Program-made: the position numbers and the translations under genes
Source of the DNA: Cinnamomum chago
Lineage: Eukaryota > Streptophyta > Magnoliopsida > Laurales > Lauraceae
Direction of reading: 5' to 3'
DNA length: 64,000 nucleotides
NCBI GenBank assembly: GCA_038049695.1
Contig: CP142455.1
Span: 22,171,501 to 22,235,500, forward strand
The notes under the pieces: model-generated
Told to the model about the DNA's origin: nothing
Seen by the model: only the letters and a program-made list of their open reading frames with translations
Databases searched by the model: none
Part shown: piece by piece, positions 22,541 through 33,770 of the stretch
Layout of the letters: every line of letters begins with the position of its first letter
How positions within the stretch are numbered: position 1 is the first letter of the stretch

Positions 22541-22550
22541 CTTTAAATAG
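22541..22550 (-). promoter_or_regulatory. TATA box of the P450 gene
   Basis: The minus strand reads CTATTTAAAG, about 70 bp upstream of the ATG at 22473, a usual spacing for a plant core promoter. Confidence 0.55.
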
Positions 22551-22651
22551 CTCCGCATCTCATTGCACCGACCAGTCTACCTGAGCCAACCTGTTGATTA
22601 GGATTATGTTGACCCTTTTAATTGTAAGGCTAAGTTTTGGTTAAGATTTTC

Positions 22652-23268
22652 TGTCAGATCCCACATCGCCAAGAGACCGCCCAGATCTCGGGCTTAAATG
22701 TGTGAACCCACCTTGACTTGGGATGACGCGTTTTGGGGTCAACCTGCGGGCCAACTACCAAGGAACAAATCCGTGCGGGCTGAGGCCCAAAGCGGACAAG
22801 GCTCTCCTCTGAGTGGTGGGAATTGTGAAGGACCCGGGTCAGCCGAGAGCAAGGCAGGGAACCCAATCCCACATCGCTTAAGAAGCGCCCAAAGACTGGG
22901 CTTATATGTGCGAGCCCCTCTTAACTTGGTATAACGCGTTTTGGATGTGGATGCCTACGGGCCCAATCCAAGAAACAAAACCGTGCAGGTTGAGGCCCAA
23001 AGCGGACAATATTATACCAAGTGGGCCGGGTCGTTACAGAAATGGTATTAGAGCCGAGGGCGGCTCTCCTCTAAGTGGTGGGGATTGTCAGATCCCACAT
23101 CGCCAAGAGACAGCCCAGATCTCGGGCTTAAATGTGCGAACCCCCCTTGACTTGGTATGACGCGTTTTGGGGCCAGCCTGCGGGCCAGCTACCAAGGAAC
23201 AAATCCGTGCAGGCCGAGGCCCAAAGCGGACAATATCATACCAGGGTTCCGGGTCGAGTGTCGTTACA
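22652..23268 (+). mobile_element. Tandem TRIM retrotransposon (three LTR units)
   Basis: Three related units: 22652-about 22800 (3' part deleted), 22824-23038 and 23086-23268 (183 bp). Each contains CCCACATCGC and GCCCAAAGCGGACAA; the last two end GTTACA. Directly after unit 2 comes TGGTATTAGAGCC (23043), close to the initiator-tRNA-Met primer-binding site. A 47-bp internal stretch ends in the purine-rich AAGTGGTGGGGA before unit 3 starts TGTCAGATCCC. The whole block is flanked by TTTTC (22647-22651 and 23269-23273), so it inserted as one unit. It lies about 100 bp upstream of the P450 TATA box. It codes for nothing, as usual for TRIMs. Confidence 0.88.
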
Positions 23269-23273
23269 TTTTC

Positions 23274-23915
23274 CAATCTAATGAATTTTGGTGGTGATGT
23301 TTTTTGTTTTTACTTTCGACAACTTATCTTAACGGCATTAAGCCAGGTTAAATAATGCATCCCCAATTCCCCATTTCTGTTCCATAGAAGTATGGCATAT
23401 GTTTCTTGACATGAGACAAATAGACGCTGCTGGCAATTTAAGATTATTGGTGTATTTATAAAGAAGAATCGGAAACCAAGGGGAAACAGAATAGGATCTT
23501 GTTAAGTGAGGAAAGCTAGAGAAAATAGAGAGAAGTAGTCTTTCCTGACTGGAATTTGCAGGGAAATAGGAGGGGGAAATTGTTGAGGGAGAAGCACATA
23601 TCACCATAGTAGCTAGTAGCTGGAATGATCAGCTTCATTTAAAGTCCAAATCAATGTTCTAATGTTTTACTTCGAAAATCGATAATTTTCAAACTTTATA
23701 TGTTTGATTACTGCGAGTCAAATAACAAGAAGGCCATTCTCTACATTTAAATAATCAAAGAGTGAAAACAGTTACTTGGAACATAGGCAAGCTGAATAAA
23801 TTTGATAATTGATCAGTAAATTCTGAATATTGCAACATTCGGAAAAAAAAAACTGAAAATCAGTCTAGACAAGACAATAGAGATTTCCAATTCAAATGTC
23901 TCTGTAACTCAACAG
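23274..23915. other. Spacer between the TRIM and the methyltransferase exon
   Basis: AT-rich with no coding signature. A TATTTATAA motif lies at 23453-23461. I searched it for upstream methyltransferase exons and saw none; its right end serves as the intron part before the acceptor at 23914-23915. Confidence 0.5.
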
Positions 23916-24535
23916 GTATGGATGCCAGGGCATACCGTCTAAGTTGCTTAAAGGAAAGCAGTGTGTTCGAAGTGGATTTCCCCAGGCTCTTGCAAATGAA
24001 GGCAGCCCTTATACAGGAGATGGAATCTGCAGAGGACCAGCAGCCAAAGCTAATGGCGAAGTCCCTGACTCGAGGGGCAGCTGACATCAGAGAGAATGAC
24101 TGGCTGGAGAAGCTTCAGATATGTGGATTTGTGCTTGAGAGGAATACGGTTTGGGTACTTGAAGGCATTCTGTATTACCTTTCAGACCTCCATGCCATGC
24201 AGGTCCTCAATTCGATAGCCGCTAACTGTGCGTCGACCCACACGGTCCTCCTTGCAGACTTCATGAACAAATCCTCAACCACGCTTTCGCATTCAACTTT
24301 CCATTCCTACAGTGATTGGCCTGACCATCTCCTGCCATCTCTGGGCTTCTCCAACGTCAAGCTTTCGCAGATTGGCGATCCTGATGCCCATTTCGGGCTA
24401 ATGCATGACCCTCTAAATATTTTCAACAAGCTCAGGGAGCTGCCCAGAACAGTGTAGACCCACCCAGAGGATGGCACGCCATGCCGTCGCCTCTATTTGG
24501 TCCAGGCGTCTGGCTCACCCAATCAGACAACTTAG
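23916..24535 (+). pseudogene. Terminal exon of an LCMT-type SAM-dependent methyltransferase
   Basis: After an AG acceptor (23914-23915) the frame reads MDARAYRL, then SSVFEVDFP, VWVLEGILYYLS and DWPDHLLPSLGFSNVKL. These are hallmarks of the leucine carboxyl methyltransferase family (PF04072-like), whose SAM-binding loop is G-x-G-x-D-x-R. The N-terminal part, including the residues before G-M-D-A-R, should be in upstream exons, which are not visible within 1.4 kb. TAG at 24455-24457 interrupts the frame. Another 25 codons (THPEDGTPCRRLYLVQASG...) continue in frame to a second TAG at 24533-24535, so the first stop probably replaces CAG. Substrate unknown. Most likely a gene fragment or pseudogene; a functional gene with very distant exons is less likely. 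Confidence 0.75.
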
Positions 24536-24896
24536 AAGACCAACAATATATAACCATGTACCATACATGCATCTATATTTTAATTGCAAGCATAAACATT
24601 CTGATTATTTTTGCCCTTGAAATTACCAGTAGGTCCAAGTGATGAAATTACCATGTCATTGTAGAATGCTTCGATTTTGGTAGCTAGTAGCTGGAATCTT
24701 CTTAAAGTCTTCCAATATCCTGGATTTGGTCCTACCAAGTTCATGAATATAAGCAAAGCTAACATATTCATGGATCAGAGTGGATACTTTTGTTGGAATA
24801 ATGTCTTTTAGTTATTGATGACAACCTTATTGCTTTTGAAGATCTTCCTTTTCTTTGAGTTGTTTTAAAGATTTAGCAGAAGTCTTTGTGAGGTCC
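24536..24896. other. Spacer before the 3.8-kb LTR
   Basis: A minus-strand frame of 63 codons (24771-24580) is present but matches no family I recognise. The phrase GTAGCTAGTAGCTGGAAT at 24680 also occurs near 23610, hinting at an old local duplication. Confidence 0.4.
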
Positions 24897-27800
24897 CACC
24901 CTTGGTGGGCCCTCTAATTGCTATTTTATAGATTAATTTATGCTAATTATTGGTTAATTATGCTAATTACTACTAATTATTGCTAATCTTTGCTAATCTT
25001 TGCTAATCTTGGCTAATTACTATTTCTTTGTGCTAATTAGGGGTTGATTAGAGTGACTAGTTAGATTTCCCTAAGTTATAGTTAGACTAGCTTGGTTTAG
25101 TTAGTTTTGGGGTTAGTTGGGTGTTTGTGTTAATCCTAGGCTTTTAGTGCTAAATAGGACCTTAGTTAGTATCTAATTAGGAGGGTTTAGTTTAAGCTAA
25201 TGGTGCTCCTCTAGAACCTTCCAGCCAAAAGACCTAATCTACCCTAACCCTAGCCCTAATTGCATAATAACCCTAAGGCTAATCTAGTCATTAATCACCC
25301 TCATTAAACCTATAAAACATCTCTTATCCCAATGCAAAACCCTAAGCCAGCCCCCATCCCAAGACCAATTCACTGTTCCATTCCCCTCTTCTCCTCCTTC
25401 ATCTCTCAATTCCTCTCTTCATTTGAGCTACGGTTGTGACTGTTGCTGGGAATTCCTTCTCAGCTGCTGCAACAGTGATTACTCCATCTTCTTCCTTTCC
25501 TCATTCCATTCTTCCAGCTGCTGTGGTGGTTCTGTGCTGGAAGAATCACCTGGGTGCTACTGTTCTGCTGGAAACTCATCTTGGAGCTACTGCTGCAGCC
25601 GCTACCTTTCTTTCTTCTTCATTTCTCCCTTCATTCTCTTGCTGGATCTGTGCTGGGGACCTTCCCCAGAAGCTGCTGCAACTACTCCTCTTCCTTTCTC
25701 AATTCCATCCTCCCAAGTTGCTGTGTTGAATCTGAGCTAGAACTCCTTCTCTGTTACTGTTGTGTTCTTCTTCTCCTTCATCTCTGTTGTGCTGGGAGAA
25801 AGTATTTAAGAGCTGTAGCTGCTGCCTTATCTTCTTCCTCTTCGTTTCATCACCTGAGCTACTGATTTTTCTGCTGGAATTCTTCATTAAGGAGCTGCAG
25901 CTGCTATATTCTTCTTCTCCTTCTTCCTTGCTGAGCTGGGACCATTTCAGTTGTGCTGGGATTGTTTTGGAGCTGCTGCTACACTGCTGCAGCTGCTGTG
26001 TCATCATCTTCTTCTCCTTCCTCTGCATTTCAGCTGGAATTCTGGGCTTTTCTCTTCCTCTGTTTCTCTCTACAAACCCTTTCTTGATTTCTAACGGCAA
26101 GTGCACTTACTGTTAATATAGAATGTATGTGTGTTCCTTTGATTTCAGTAGTTTCATTTCATAAATCATGTTAATATAGTCATAGAAATACTACCTGAGC
26201 TCTGTTCTTGTTTGGTTTGGATGAAAGGTCACTGATGGATGGGGGTTTCACCCCCCCATTTGGAAGATCAGTGGGCCACAAGGTGTTAATGGATGGTTTA
26301 TGGAGTTAATTAATGTTTAGAAAGGTGTTGGTGAAGTTTGGAAAGGTTTGGAAGTGGTTTGGGCGAAAAAGGAGTCAAAACGGAGAAGTTGCAGAAAACT
26401 GCCGGGACTGAAAATGCAGTGTGCTCGGTCGACCGAGACCCCCCCCTCGGTCGACCGGCGACACTGCAAATTTGAAAAAAATAAGTCTCAGTTAAAATTT
26501 CTGCAGACTCGACCTGACTCGACCGACAGTGTTCTGGGTTGACTGGGACCTATCCTGGTCGACCGAGACCACTGAGTTTTTGGGGAAAAATTGGCCCTCA
26601 GCCAGTTTCTTGCAGAAAACCCATTTCAATTAGCTTGGTTGACCCGGCTTAGCCCAGGTTGACCCGGTATACATGGTTTTCGCAGGAAATGACTGAAAGT
26701 TGGTTTTTCACCCGAAACTCAGACATTTTACACCCAAATCAACCTAATACTTAGGATTTACATTTAGAAAGTGTTTAAAGGTGGAACATCAATCTTTCTA
26801 AGGTTTTTTTAGAGTATGCGGTCAATCACCTAGGCCAGGTTGTTTGACCGGACACGCTGTAAGCCTTTAGAAACGAATTAAGTTGTCCAGGAAGCCTGAT
26901 TCAGATTAGTTAGTGCACTCGGTTGATCCTCCCGGCCAGGAGATCAACCGAGCTCACAACACATCAGGTTCACCTGGAAAACCCTGATTGTTCCAGTTTT
27001 CAACATTTAGGAGATATGATCAGTTGTGGGGCCCATTGACCATCCAAATGAGCATTTATCAATGTTCTAAGCCCGAGTCAACGGTGTGGCTCAACCGTGA
27101 CTCGCGGGGACCACTGTCTAGGGTTTAGGTTGTTAATCTAAGATGATTCGACCTCTAAGAGTTGTCAAAGATGCCCGTAACCACCTAAGCACCAAATACA
27201 GTATTTTATGACATTAATGACATCGTTTAGGGATCGAATTACAGGAGATAGACCCGAACCTAAAGTGGCCTATTACCTAGGATTTGACCGTTGGATTTCC
27301 CTGTTGATTCCTTCATTGAAGTTTATACTTCACCTTATTTATATTCTGTCATTCTTAGATCTTTAGATTAGCTGTTTACTATTAATTGAATATAAATGGA
27401 GGACCTGAACCTAGGGTATCTAGAGGTGACCCGATAGTGTGATTTCGGAGATCATTGACCCGTGTCTGTGTCTAGGCGGGCCCTTAATGGGCCTAAGTGT
27501 GGAGATGTGAACCCTTTAGCTGGAGGAGGTAGTTTCTATTGGACTGTTAAGTTATATGGATGGAGATGGAATTGTTTATCAGTATAAGTGGATTAGTTGC
27601 CTCGTTTGGACAGTTTTAGACCAGGCCATGTACTGATGGGCCTTGGTATGGATCCAACGAGTGGGCCTGGACCTTGAATGAGATCCAGAGACTGTATTGA
27701 GATGTGTAGACCTCTTAGAGACTTGGATATGACCTTGTTCACGCAAGGCAAAGCCTAGACAGACACAGACCTTAGAGTTATTCCTGAGTCGGCATGAACA

Positions 27801-28715
27801 TTCACTCGGTTGATTTAAGCTCAGCCTGTGGACTGATCATCCCCGGTAGGAGCTAGATGAGTGTTGTAGAGCTATCATGATGAGCTGTGTGGTTAAGACG
27901 GACGGTGTGATACCGTGCCGGTCTGGAGTGTTGAGATGATGAGTTGATGAGTGATATGCGGGATTAGTTATTCCCAGCACTGGTGAGACTTCCCCGCCGC
28001 GCCTGTGTTCAGTATGGGAGGGCCGCGGCATAATATCCCGCGGTATTCCAGCTCGTGTGAATGTGCCACCTTGTTGTAGTAGTTTAGATGTTTATCTTTA
28101 TACTGATTCCTTATTATTTAAATGCACAACTGCCTAGTTCATTTCTCTTGTTATTCATTTAATTTATTTACCCGTCTTTACTTCCTTTGATATATATGTT
28201 CTATGTTAGTAGTATGCTGTAACTTGCCAGATCTTTTAGATCTGACCCACTCATTGGTGCTTAGGCCTTGATCCCGAGATCCCAGACGATGCACTAGCCC
28301 TAGTGGAGGCACCTGTTGCTGGAGAGTACGCATGGGGCCCGGTCGACACGGATGTCGAGCCGGAGGGCGAGGAGTATCTACATGGGTTTTGAGGGACTCT
28401 TTTATTTTGGGTTTTGAGAGAACAATTTTGTAGTGAGTCGGGTAGAACTCAAATGTATAACTTTGATTAACACTGAACCATTTTAAGTAGACTGTAGTTC
28501 TGCTCATACTTAATATATATCGGTACCTATTGCTTCCGCTTTATTTAATCGTTATGCTTTCGCAATTTAAATGTTATAACTATATTGGTCAAAAAGTTTT
28601 AAATTGGACCTCACTGCGGCCTACGATCTTGGAAGTTCTCGGATTTTCCGGGAAGTAGCGCGCCAATTTCGGGTATTCGAACGAGTATATCGGTATCCGG
28701 AATTGGGGCGTTACA
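24897..28715. mobile_element. Solo LTR, 3,819 bp
   Basis: Begins TGTGAGGTCCCACCC and ends TTGGGGCGTTACA, with a perfect 5-bp target duplication GTCTT (24892-24896 and 28716-28720). No gag-pol coding or internal LTR copy is present, so it is best read as a solo LTR. The length suits the large LTRs of chromovirus-type (Tekay/Del) gypsy elements; this lineage is a guess. Inside are a CTG/CTT-rich segment (25420-26110) with several meaningless open frames and repeated GGTCGACC palindromes near 26430-26560. Confidence 0.87.
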
Positions 28716-28720
28716 GTCTT

Positions 28721-31162
28721 AGTGAACTCATTCCTGGTGCCTATATGACTAGAAAAATGAACATGTCACAGGTGTTTGACTATTTGTGTTTTTTTGTTCC
28801 TATTGGGTAGACAGACAGTAAAGGTTACAAAAAGGTGAACATATGAACGGTTGGGAGGTACATGGGGAAATATGCCACAAGACTGAAAGCATGTTGGAAA
28901 CAATGTGAAAAATGTAAGTGAGGAGCACCTCAATTTGAACCCTTATGGCACAGAAATGCAAAATGGAATCATTGACTCTTGACAAAATATTGAATTCAAT
29001 ATGTTAAACAGAGCCCCAGGGAGCTTAGCCCTCACAAAGCTGATGATGAACTAACAATTATAGTGAACTCATCAGTGGTTCTTGGAATTGTCTCTTTGAT
29101 TGTTGCCTTAGAAGAAAATCAAATCGAGATACCACTGATCGGTCTCTTTTCCATAATTGATCATCATCAATTTCAATAATAACATTAACTACTTTCACGA
29201 ACAGAAATTGTGCCACAGACGATACTCAGGCAGTTAGGCAGGCACCTTGTCTAAATCTCCCACTAGGGTATTATAGTTATTATATTTTATTACTTAGCAG
29301 AAAGTCTAAACTTTGATATGCAAAAACTTAACACATGCTCTAAAGCTTAGATTTTTCATTGAAAATAAAATCTGACTTTTGATATGCAAGTGTAAAACAG
29401 GTGCAAGTAACAGGAAACAAGAGACACATGCACATAATTCTTCATGGAATATAAAATCTATAATTTGATATGCAGAAGCGAAAACGAGCAACAGTAAGGG
29501 GAAGGGGAAGAAATACACAAAGCATTTACATGTGGAAATGGTTTCATTGTAAACAAAATTCCTTGCTTGCAGGAATTATATATAGAATGATGAATTTTCT
29601 AGTGCCTGACTGTTTTACTCCTCAAATAATTGGAGTGAAGTCCACACTATTCCAGGACTCAACCAAAAAGAGAGGGAACAAAATAGGAAACTGTAGGGAG
29701 CTTTACGGGAGATTCATTGATTTTGTATGTTAAACCTAACCACTAACCACTTATTACTTTGTAAATTCAAACATAAAGCTTTCTAAGTTTGAACACTTAA
29801 AACAATTCCTCTGCATATCACCACACATGCATATCCACGTTTCAGAATGACACAAAGTGTCATACTTTATCACTCACCATGGCATTCAAATACAGTTCTC
29901 CTTTCACTAGACACTACAAGATAAAATGTACATTGCAAAATTTTCAAAACCTTAGGAGCAAATTTTTGCTGGATTTTTACTCAAGGGATCCCAATTCAAA
30001 ACAAACAAGCAAAACACGTTGACCTCTTCAACCAGACTATACATGGCATTGGTTCTAACCATGAAGCATATAATCTAGTCCCATGGCTTATACCACTTCT
30101 TAAATGGCAGCACCAGTACTGCATCTATATATATCAACGTTAATACCGCAATTGATTCTCTAATAATACCGTGGTTCATTGTGGTTGTTTCCTTTTCTCT
30201 GTGGTTCATTCTGTTATTGCTAATTTGCTAGTAGTTTTCATTTTCATTTTAACATGATGTAGACTGAAAGAGTAGGCGGTACAAGCTGAATACGCTTTTA
30301 GAGTAAGTGGTTGTCAATATAGTATTAGAGCATCTAGGTGTTTAAATCGCCGGGGCTGTTGTGCCTTGCATTTTCCCACGGAGGGTGTGATATATATTGG
30401 TACACGACATTTGGAGATATATAATGTTACACCACATTTGGTATGTTCCTAGCGGTTTCCTTGGAAAAGGGAGGTTCACAATAGAAGTCGACCGATGGTT
30501 GGTTATAGCATGCCATGCCATAGCAAAATGGTACATCACACTTCACCTTATGAAAATGAATCCAAGTGCCAATGTAATTGTAACCTTATCCCAGCTATCT
30601 GGTTCAAGTTCAACAAAAGGAATCCAAGAATATAGGTGGAGAATTCATGGGTAGTGGAAGATCTCTGCCACCCTTATCCCTTTGACTGAAAGCCTCTTTG
30701 CTAGGAAACCATTAGACATCGCCAAATGTATCTATTTGTTGCACCGTTTGTTTTACTTCTGCTCCATATATATATTCTGCACAAATCTATTTTAAGTTCT
30801 GATCGAGACCTTATTGATAAATTTACAGTTTTATGCCTGAATAAAAGCTTTATGCTGATTGATAGGTAGAACTACAAATAATTTTAACTAGAAAAGAGCA
30901 TAGAGAATTAAGAGTTAACGCATTAGATCACCCAGTATACTTCCTAATTAAATCGCCTAGCAGGGCTTCGGTTTCCAACCTAAGACCTACTGGGTGTCTG
31001 GTTATGCTGTGTAAAATTTGGCATTGGGGATCCCAGCCCAGCCAGAAGAAATTTCCGCCAAGTAAAGGTTCCAGCCATAAAACGCAACAAGCTTACTTCA
31101 TTTCTAAGGTCTGACGTAACGAAGGGTTACGTGTTTAAGAAAGTAGGAAATGGCTGAAACCG
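28721..31162. other. Intergenic stretch
   Basis: No gene recognised. Near 29300-29480 the phrase CTTTGATATGCA, with variants, is repeated three times close to TAAAATCT, a small degenerate local repeat. Near 30321 a TAGTATTAGAGC string resembles a tRNA-Met primer-binding site but has no LTR pair. Confidence 0.45.
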
Positions 31163-31344
31163 ACATCATCATCATCAAAGCCTTATGCTAACTATTTTGG
31201 GGACGGATATACGAATTCTGTTTCACCATTTTGATCTATCTTTAGCCAAATCATATAAGTTACATTTCTTCGTATATTTTCTTACTGCATCTATTAATCA
31301 CGTCCTCTTTTGGCCTACCCCTTCTCCTTGTGGGCCTTTCAACC
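31163..31344 (-). mobile_element. 5'-truncated RTE-type LINE 3' end
   Basis: On the minus strand it ends in a (GAT)n run (CATCATCATCATC on plus at 31163) after the 3' UTR typical of plant RTE elements. The CCTTATGCTAACTATTTTGG part is a diverged copy of the motif better kept at 49974 and 61720. It abuts the L1 remnant. Confidence 0.65.
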
Positions 31345-32890
31345 TTTTTTTTTTTTTTGTTCATGATCAATAATAATAAATTATATTAAAAGAGAAAGCC
31401 AGATACAAGAAACTACACGAACAAACAAAAAGAGCACAATGGTATAAAAGAATTATACCACAAAAAGGAAAAACCATAAACAAAGAAACATCACTCAATG
31501 AAAGCCACCAAATTAGAAGACCTATCCACCCCTTGCTTAGCTAACGAATCAGCAAAACCATTAGCCAACCTCCCAATGTGTTGAAACTTTACTTGAAACG
31601 AGGATGTTAAAGCTCTAATCTCATTAAGGTAAAATTAAAATATCCAAGGAATGACAGCCGAAGAGGACACCCACGAAATAGCATTGAGATAATCGCTTTC
31701 CACCTCTAGCCCTTGTATTAAATGAGGATAAGGCAAAAATCCGAACAGCTTCTAGGATAGCGAACACTTTTGCTTTATTAAACTCCATAGTCCCAGCATG
31801 CTTGGAAAACATTACCAACACAAGCCCTCCACTATCGCGAACCACCCCACCAATACTCGTTGGCCCAGGCTTTCCTTTAGTTGCCACATCCACATTAAAC
31901 TTCAACACCCCTACATTGGGAGGAGTGCAATGCACCACCTTTTTTACCTTCTTCACCCCACAATACAAGGAAGCCTCCCAATCAATGGCGGACCAAGGAT
32001 TTTCATTTTGGATTGGGCTAAACTTTGCTCGACTTTGTTAGACTTTTTTTACATTAACAATAGCAAAAGAGAAAATGTATTGCATTTATAGACACAAAAT
32101 ATTTAACTGCATTAATTAATATATTTCTCTCACTATTTTGTTCTGCACTTACTATAGCTATGAAAATAATTCCTTATAGTTGGTCATGGGGTTATGGTAA
32201 AGAAGAGAAATTTTCACTTAATTGTAACTCAAGCTATCCAAACATATGAACCCTGAGGCTAGATTTACATATGAACTAAAGATTAAAGCATGCCCCAGGG
32301 TGATCCCGTCATCTTCAAATTTGTATATATTATTAGATTTGGTGATTTAGAGCTTAGGTTCGGATTATGATTTAGAAATTAAGGGTTCAAATTTAGATAT
32401 AGAGTGATCAGGATTATACTACACCTAGGGAGGGAGGGAGAGAGACTAACTACTAGAGGACCAGCGATGTGGAGCCGATTTCCCGTTGAAAGAGAGTGGT
32501 GCGAAGATGGTCTCACATTCACGGTGGAAGAAGATGTTGAAATAAAATATAGGTGTTTCCATTTCGATGACATGTGGGGCAATCGTCAGGTTTAAACATG
32601 GGGCGAATATTTATTAGATGTGTGTTCAGCATGATTGGCCCATTTAATCTCATGTAATCTCAAGCCCCAGGTCTATACTATGTCGGTCCGCCCCTGCTCC
32701 CAATTATGCAACACGCCAAAAACTTTTGAAGCGTCAAACTCCTTGAAGGAAGCCCATTTTGCGATTTGAACCACCACCAATTGCTTTAACTCTTCCATGA
32801 GCAACCAAGATCCTCTGAAAATTCTATTGTTCACATTTCTTTCCACACGGACCACAAGATAGCAAAATGAATAGTTCTCCAAAGAATCAA
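31345..32890 (-). pseudogene. L1-type LINE 3' remnant with RNase H domain
   Basis: The minus-strand poly(A) is seen as T14 at 31345-31358. Upstream is a decayed L1 reading frame. NNRIFRGSW to WASFKEF and VLHNWE (32880-32705) is the usual segment before the tethered RNase H. PPNVGVLKFNVDVATKGKPGP and GGVVRDSGG (31968-31624) are the RNase H start (RVT_3 type). A 714-bp hAT element splits the two parts. Frameshifts follow after about 31740. Non-functional. Confidence 0.8.
31983..32696. mobile_element. Non-autonomous hAT element inside the L1 remnant
   Basis: Terminal inverted repeats CAATGGCGGACC (left) and CAGGGGCGGACC (right, read inward) are 10 of 12 identical. Flanked by a perfect 8-bp duplication CTCCCAAT (31975-31982 and 32697-32704). 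714 bp, no transposase. Removing it rejoins the L1 RNase H region. Confidence 0.9.
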
Positions 32891-33650
32891 ACCACTATAA
32901 AAAATAAATAATAAATAATAAAAAAAGAAGAAGAAAACCTCAACAACTTTCAACCTTCATGACCAAACTTTTCTCTTTCAAATAGATTTCTCTAATTTTA
33001 TCACCTATTGTTGTTATCCCTAATTACTGTCGAAAGCGCTCATTTCTAGTTTTATCCTTTCTACTTTTGTCAAAAATACTCAATGACATTATTGTAAGTT
33101 GTGATAGGGGGTGAGCAAATCTGTGCTGGGGTGTCTGCCCTTTATCTAGTCTCACTATTAAGATTATATTGATCTAGGTGGACCCCCTAAATGAAAACCA
33201 ACAAAGGGGTTAAAGACATGAGCTTGGGGGGCTCTATGTACAAGAAATATCAAGGAAATGGGCAAATATAAAAATAATATATACATTTCCACAATTTGTA
33301 AGGGGATTTCTTAAAATATTTAAGCCATTTTCATGTATGGGTGGGGGTTTCAGCCTCGAGACCTGTATACTTGGGTCTATCCCTAGTTAGAGAAAAAAAA
33401 CTTTCCTTGAATAATATAATATGCACCGGTATATTAATTGTCTGGTTTTACTCTAAATAAAAGGGAATTTCAAAAGTCTTCAATTTCTAAATTCTTTACA
33501 AAATAGAAAGATTTTTTTTTTAAGAAGTGAGATGAATCCAAGTGAAACAAAGTTTTGGGCCTCTAAATGGATCGTTACATAATCATTTCAGCACAAACGA
33601 TTTTAAAAGCCGTGTAAAAAAAAAAAGAAAAAAAAAACACAAAATCCATT
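32891..33650. other. Intergenic stretch
   Basis: AT-rich. I see no gene or clear repeat boundary. Confidence 0.4.
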
Positions 33651-33770
33651 TCATCATTATCAAAACTTTAGTCCAACTATGTTAGGGTGGACGACATGAA
33701 TCTATTTATAGTTTGTACTACCTCCATCCATGTCCTCTTTGGCCTACCTATTTCCCTTAGTGAGTTGGAC
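33651..33770 (-). mobile_element. Degenerate RTE LINE 3' end
   Basis: TTTAGTCCAACTATGTTAGGG and, further on, CCATGTCCTCTTTGGCCTACC resemble the RTE 3' UTR seen at 31163-31344 (CACGTCCTCTTTTGGCCTACC). Confidence 0.5.

Noticed and set aside
25423-26110. Several ORFs of 97-135 codons
   Set aside because: Low-complexity CTG/CTT sequence inside a solo LTR, open on both strands.
30315-30340. tRNA-Met primer-binding-like string TAGTATTAGAGC
   Set aside because: No LTR end with ACA directly before it and no repeat partner.
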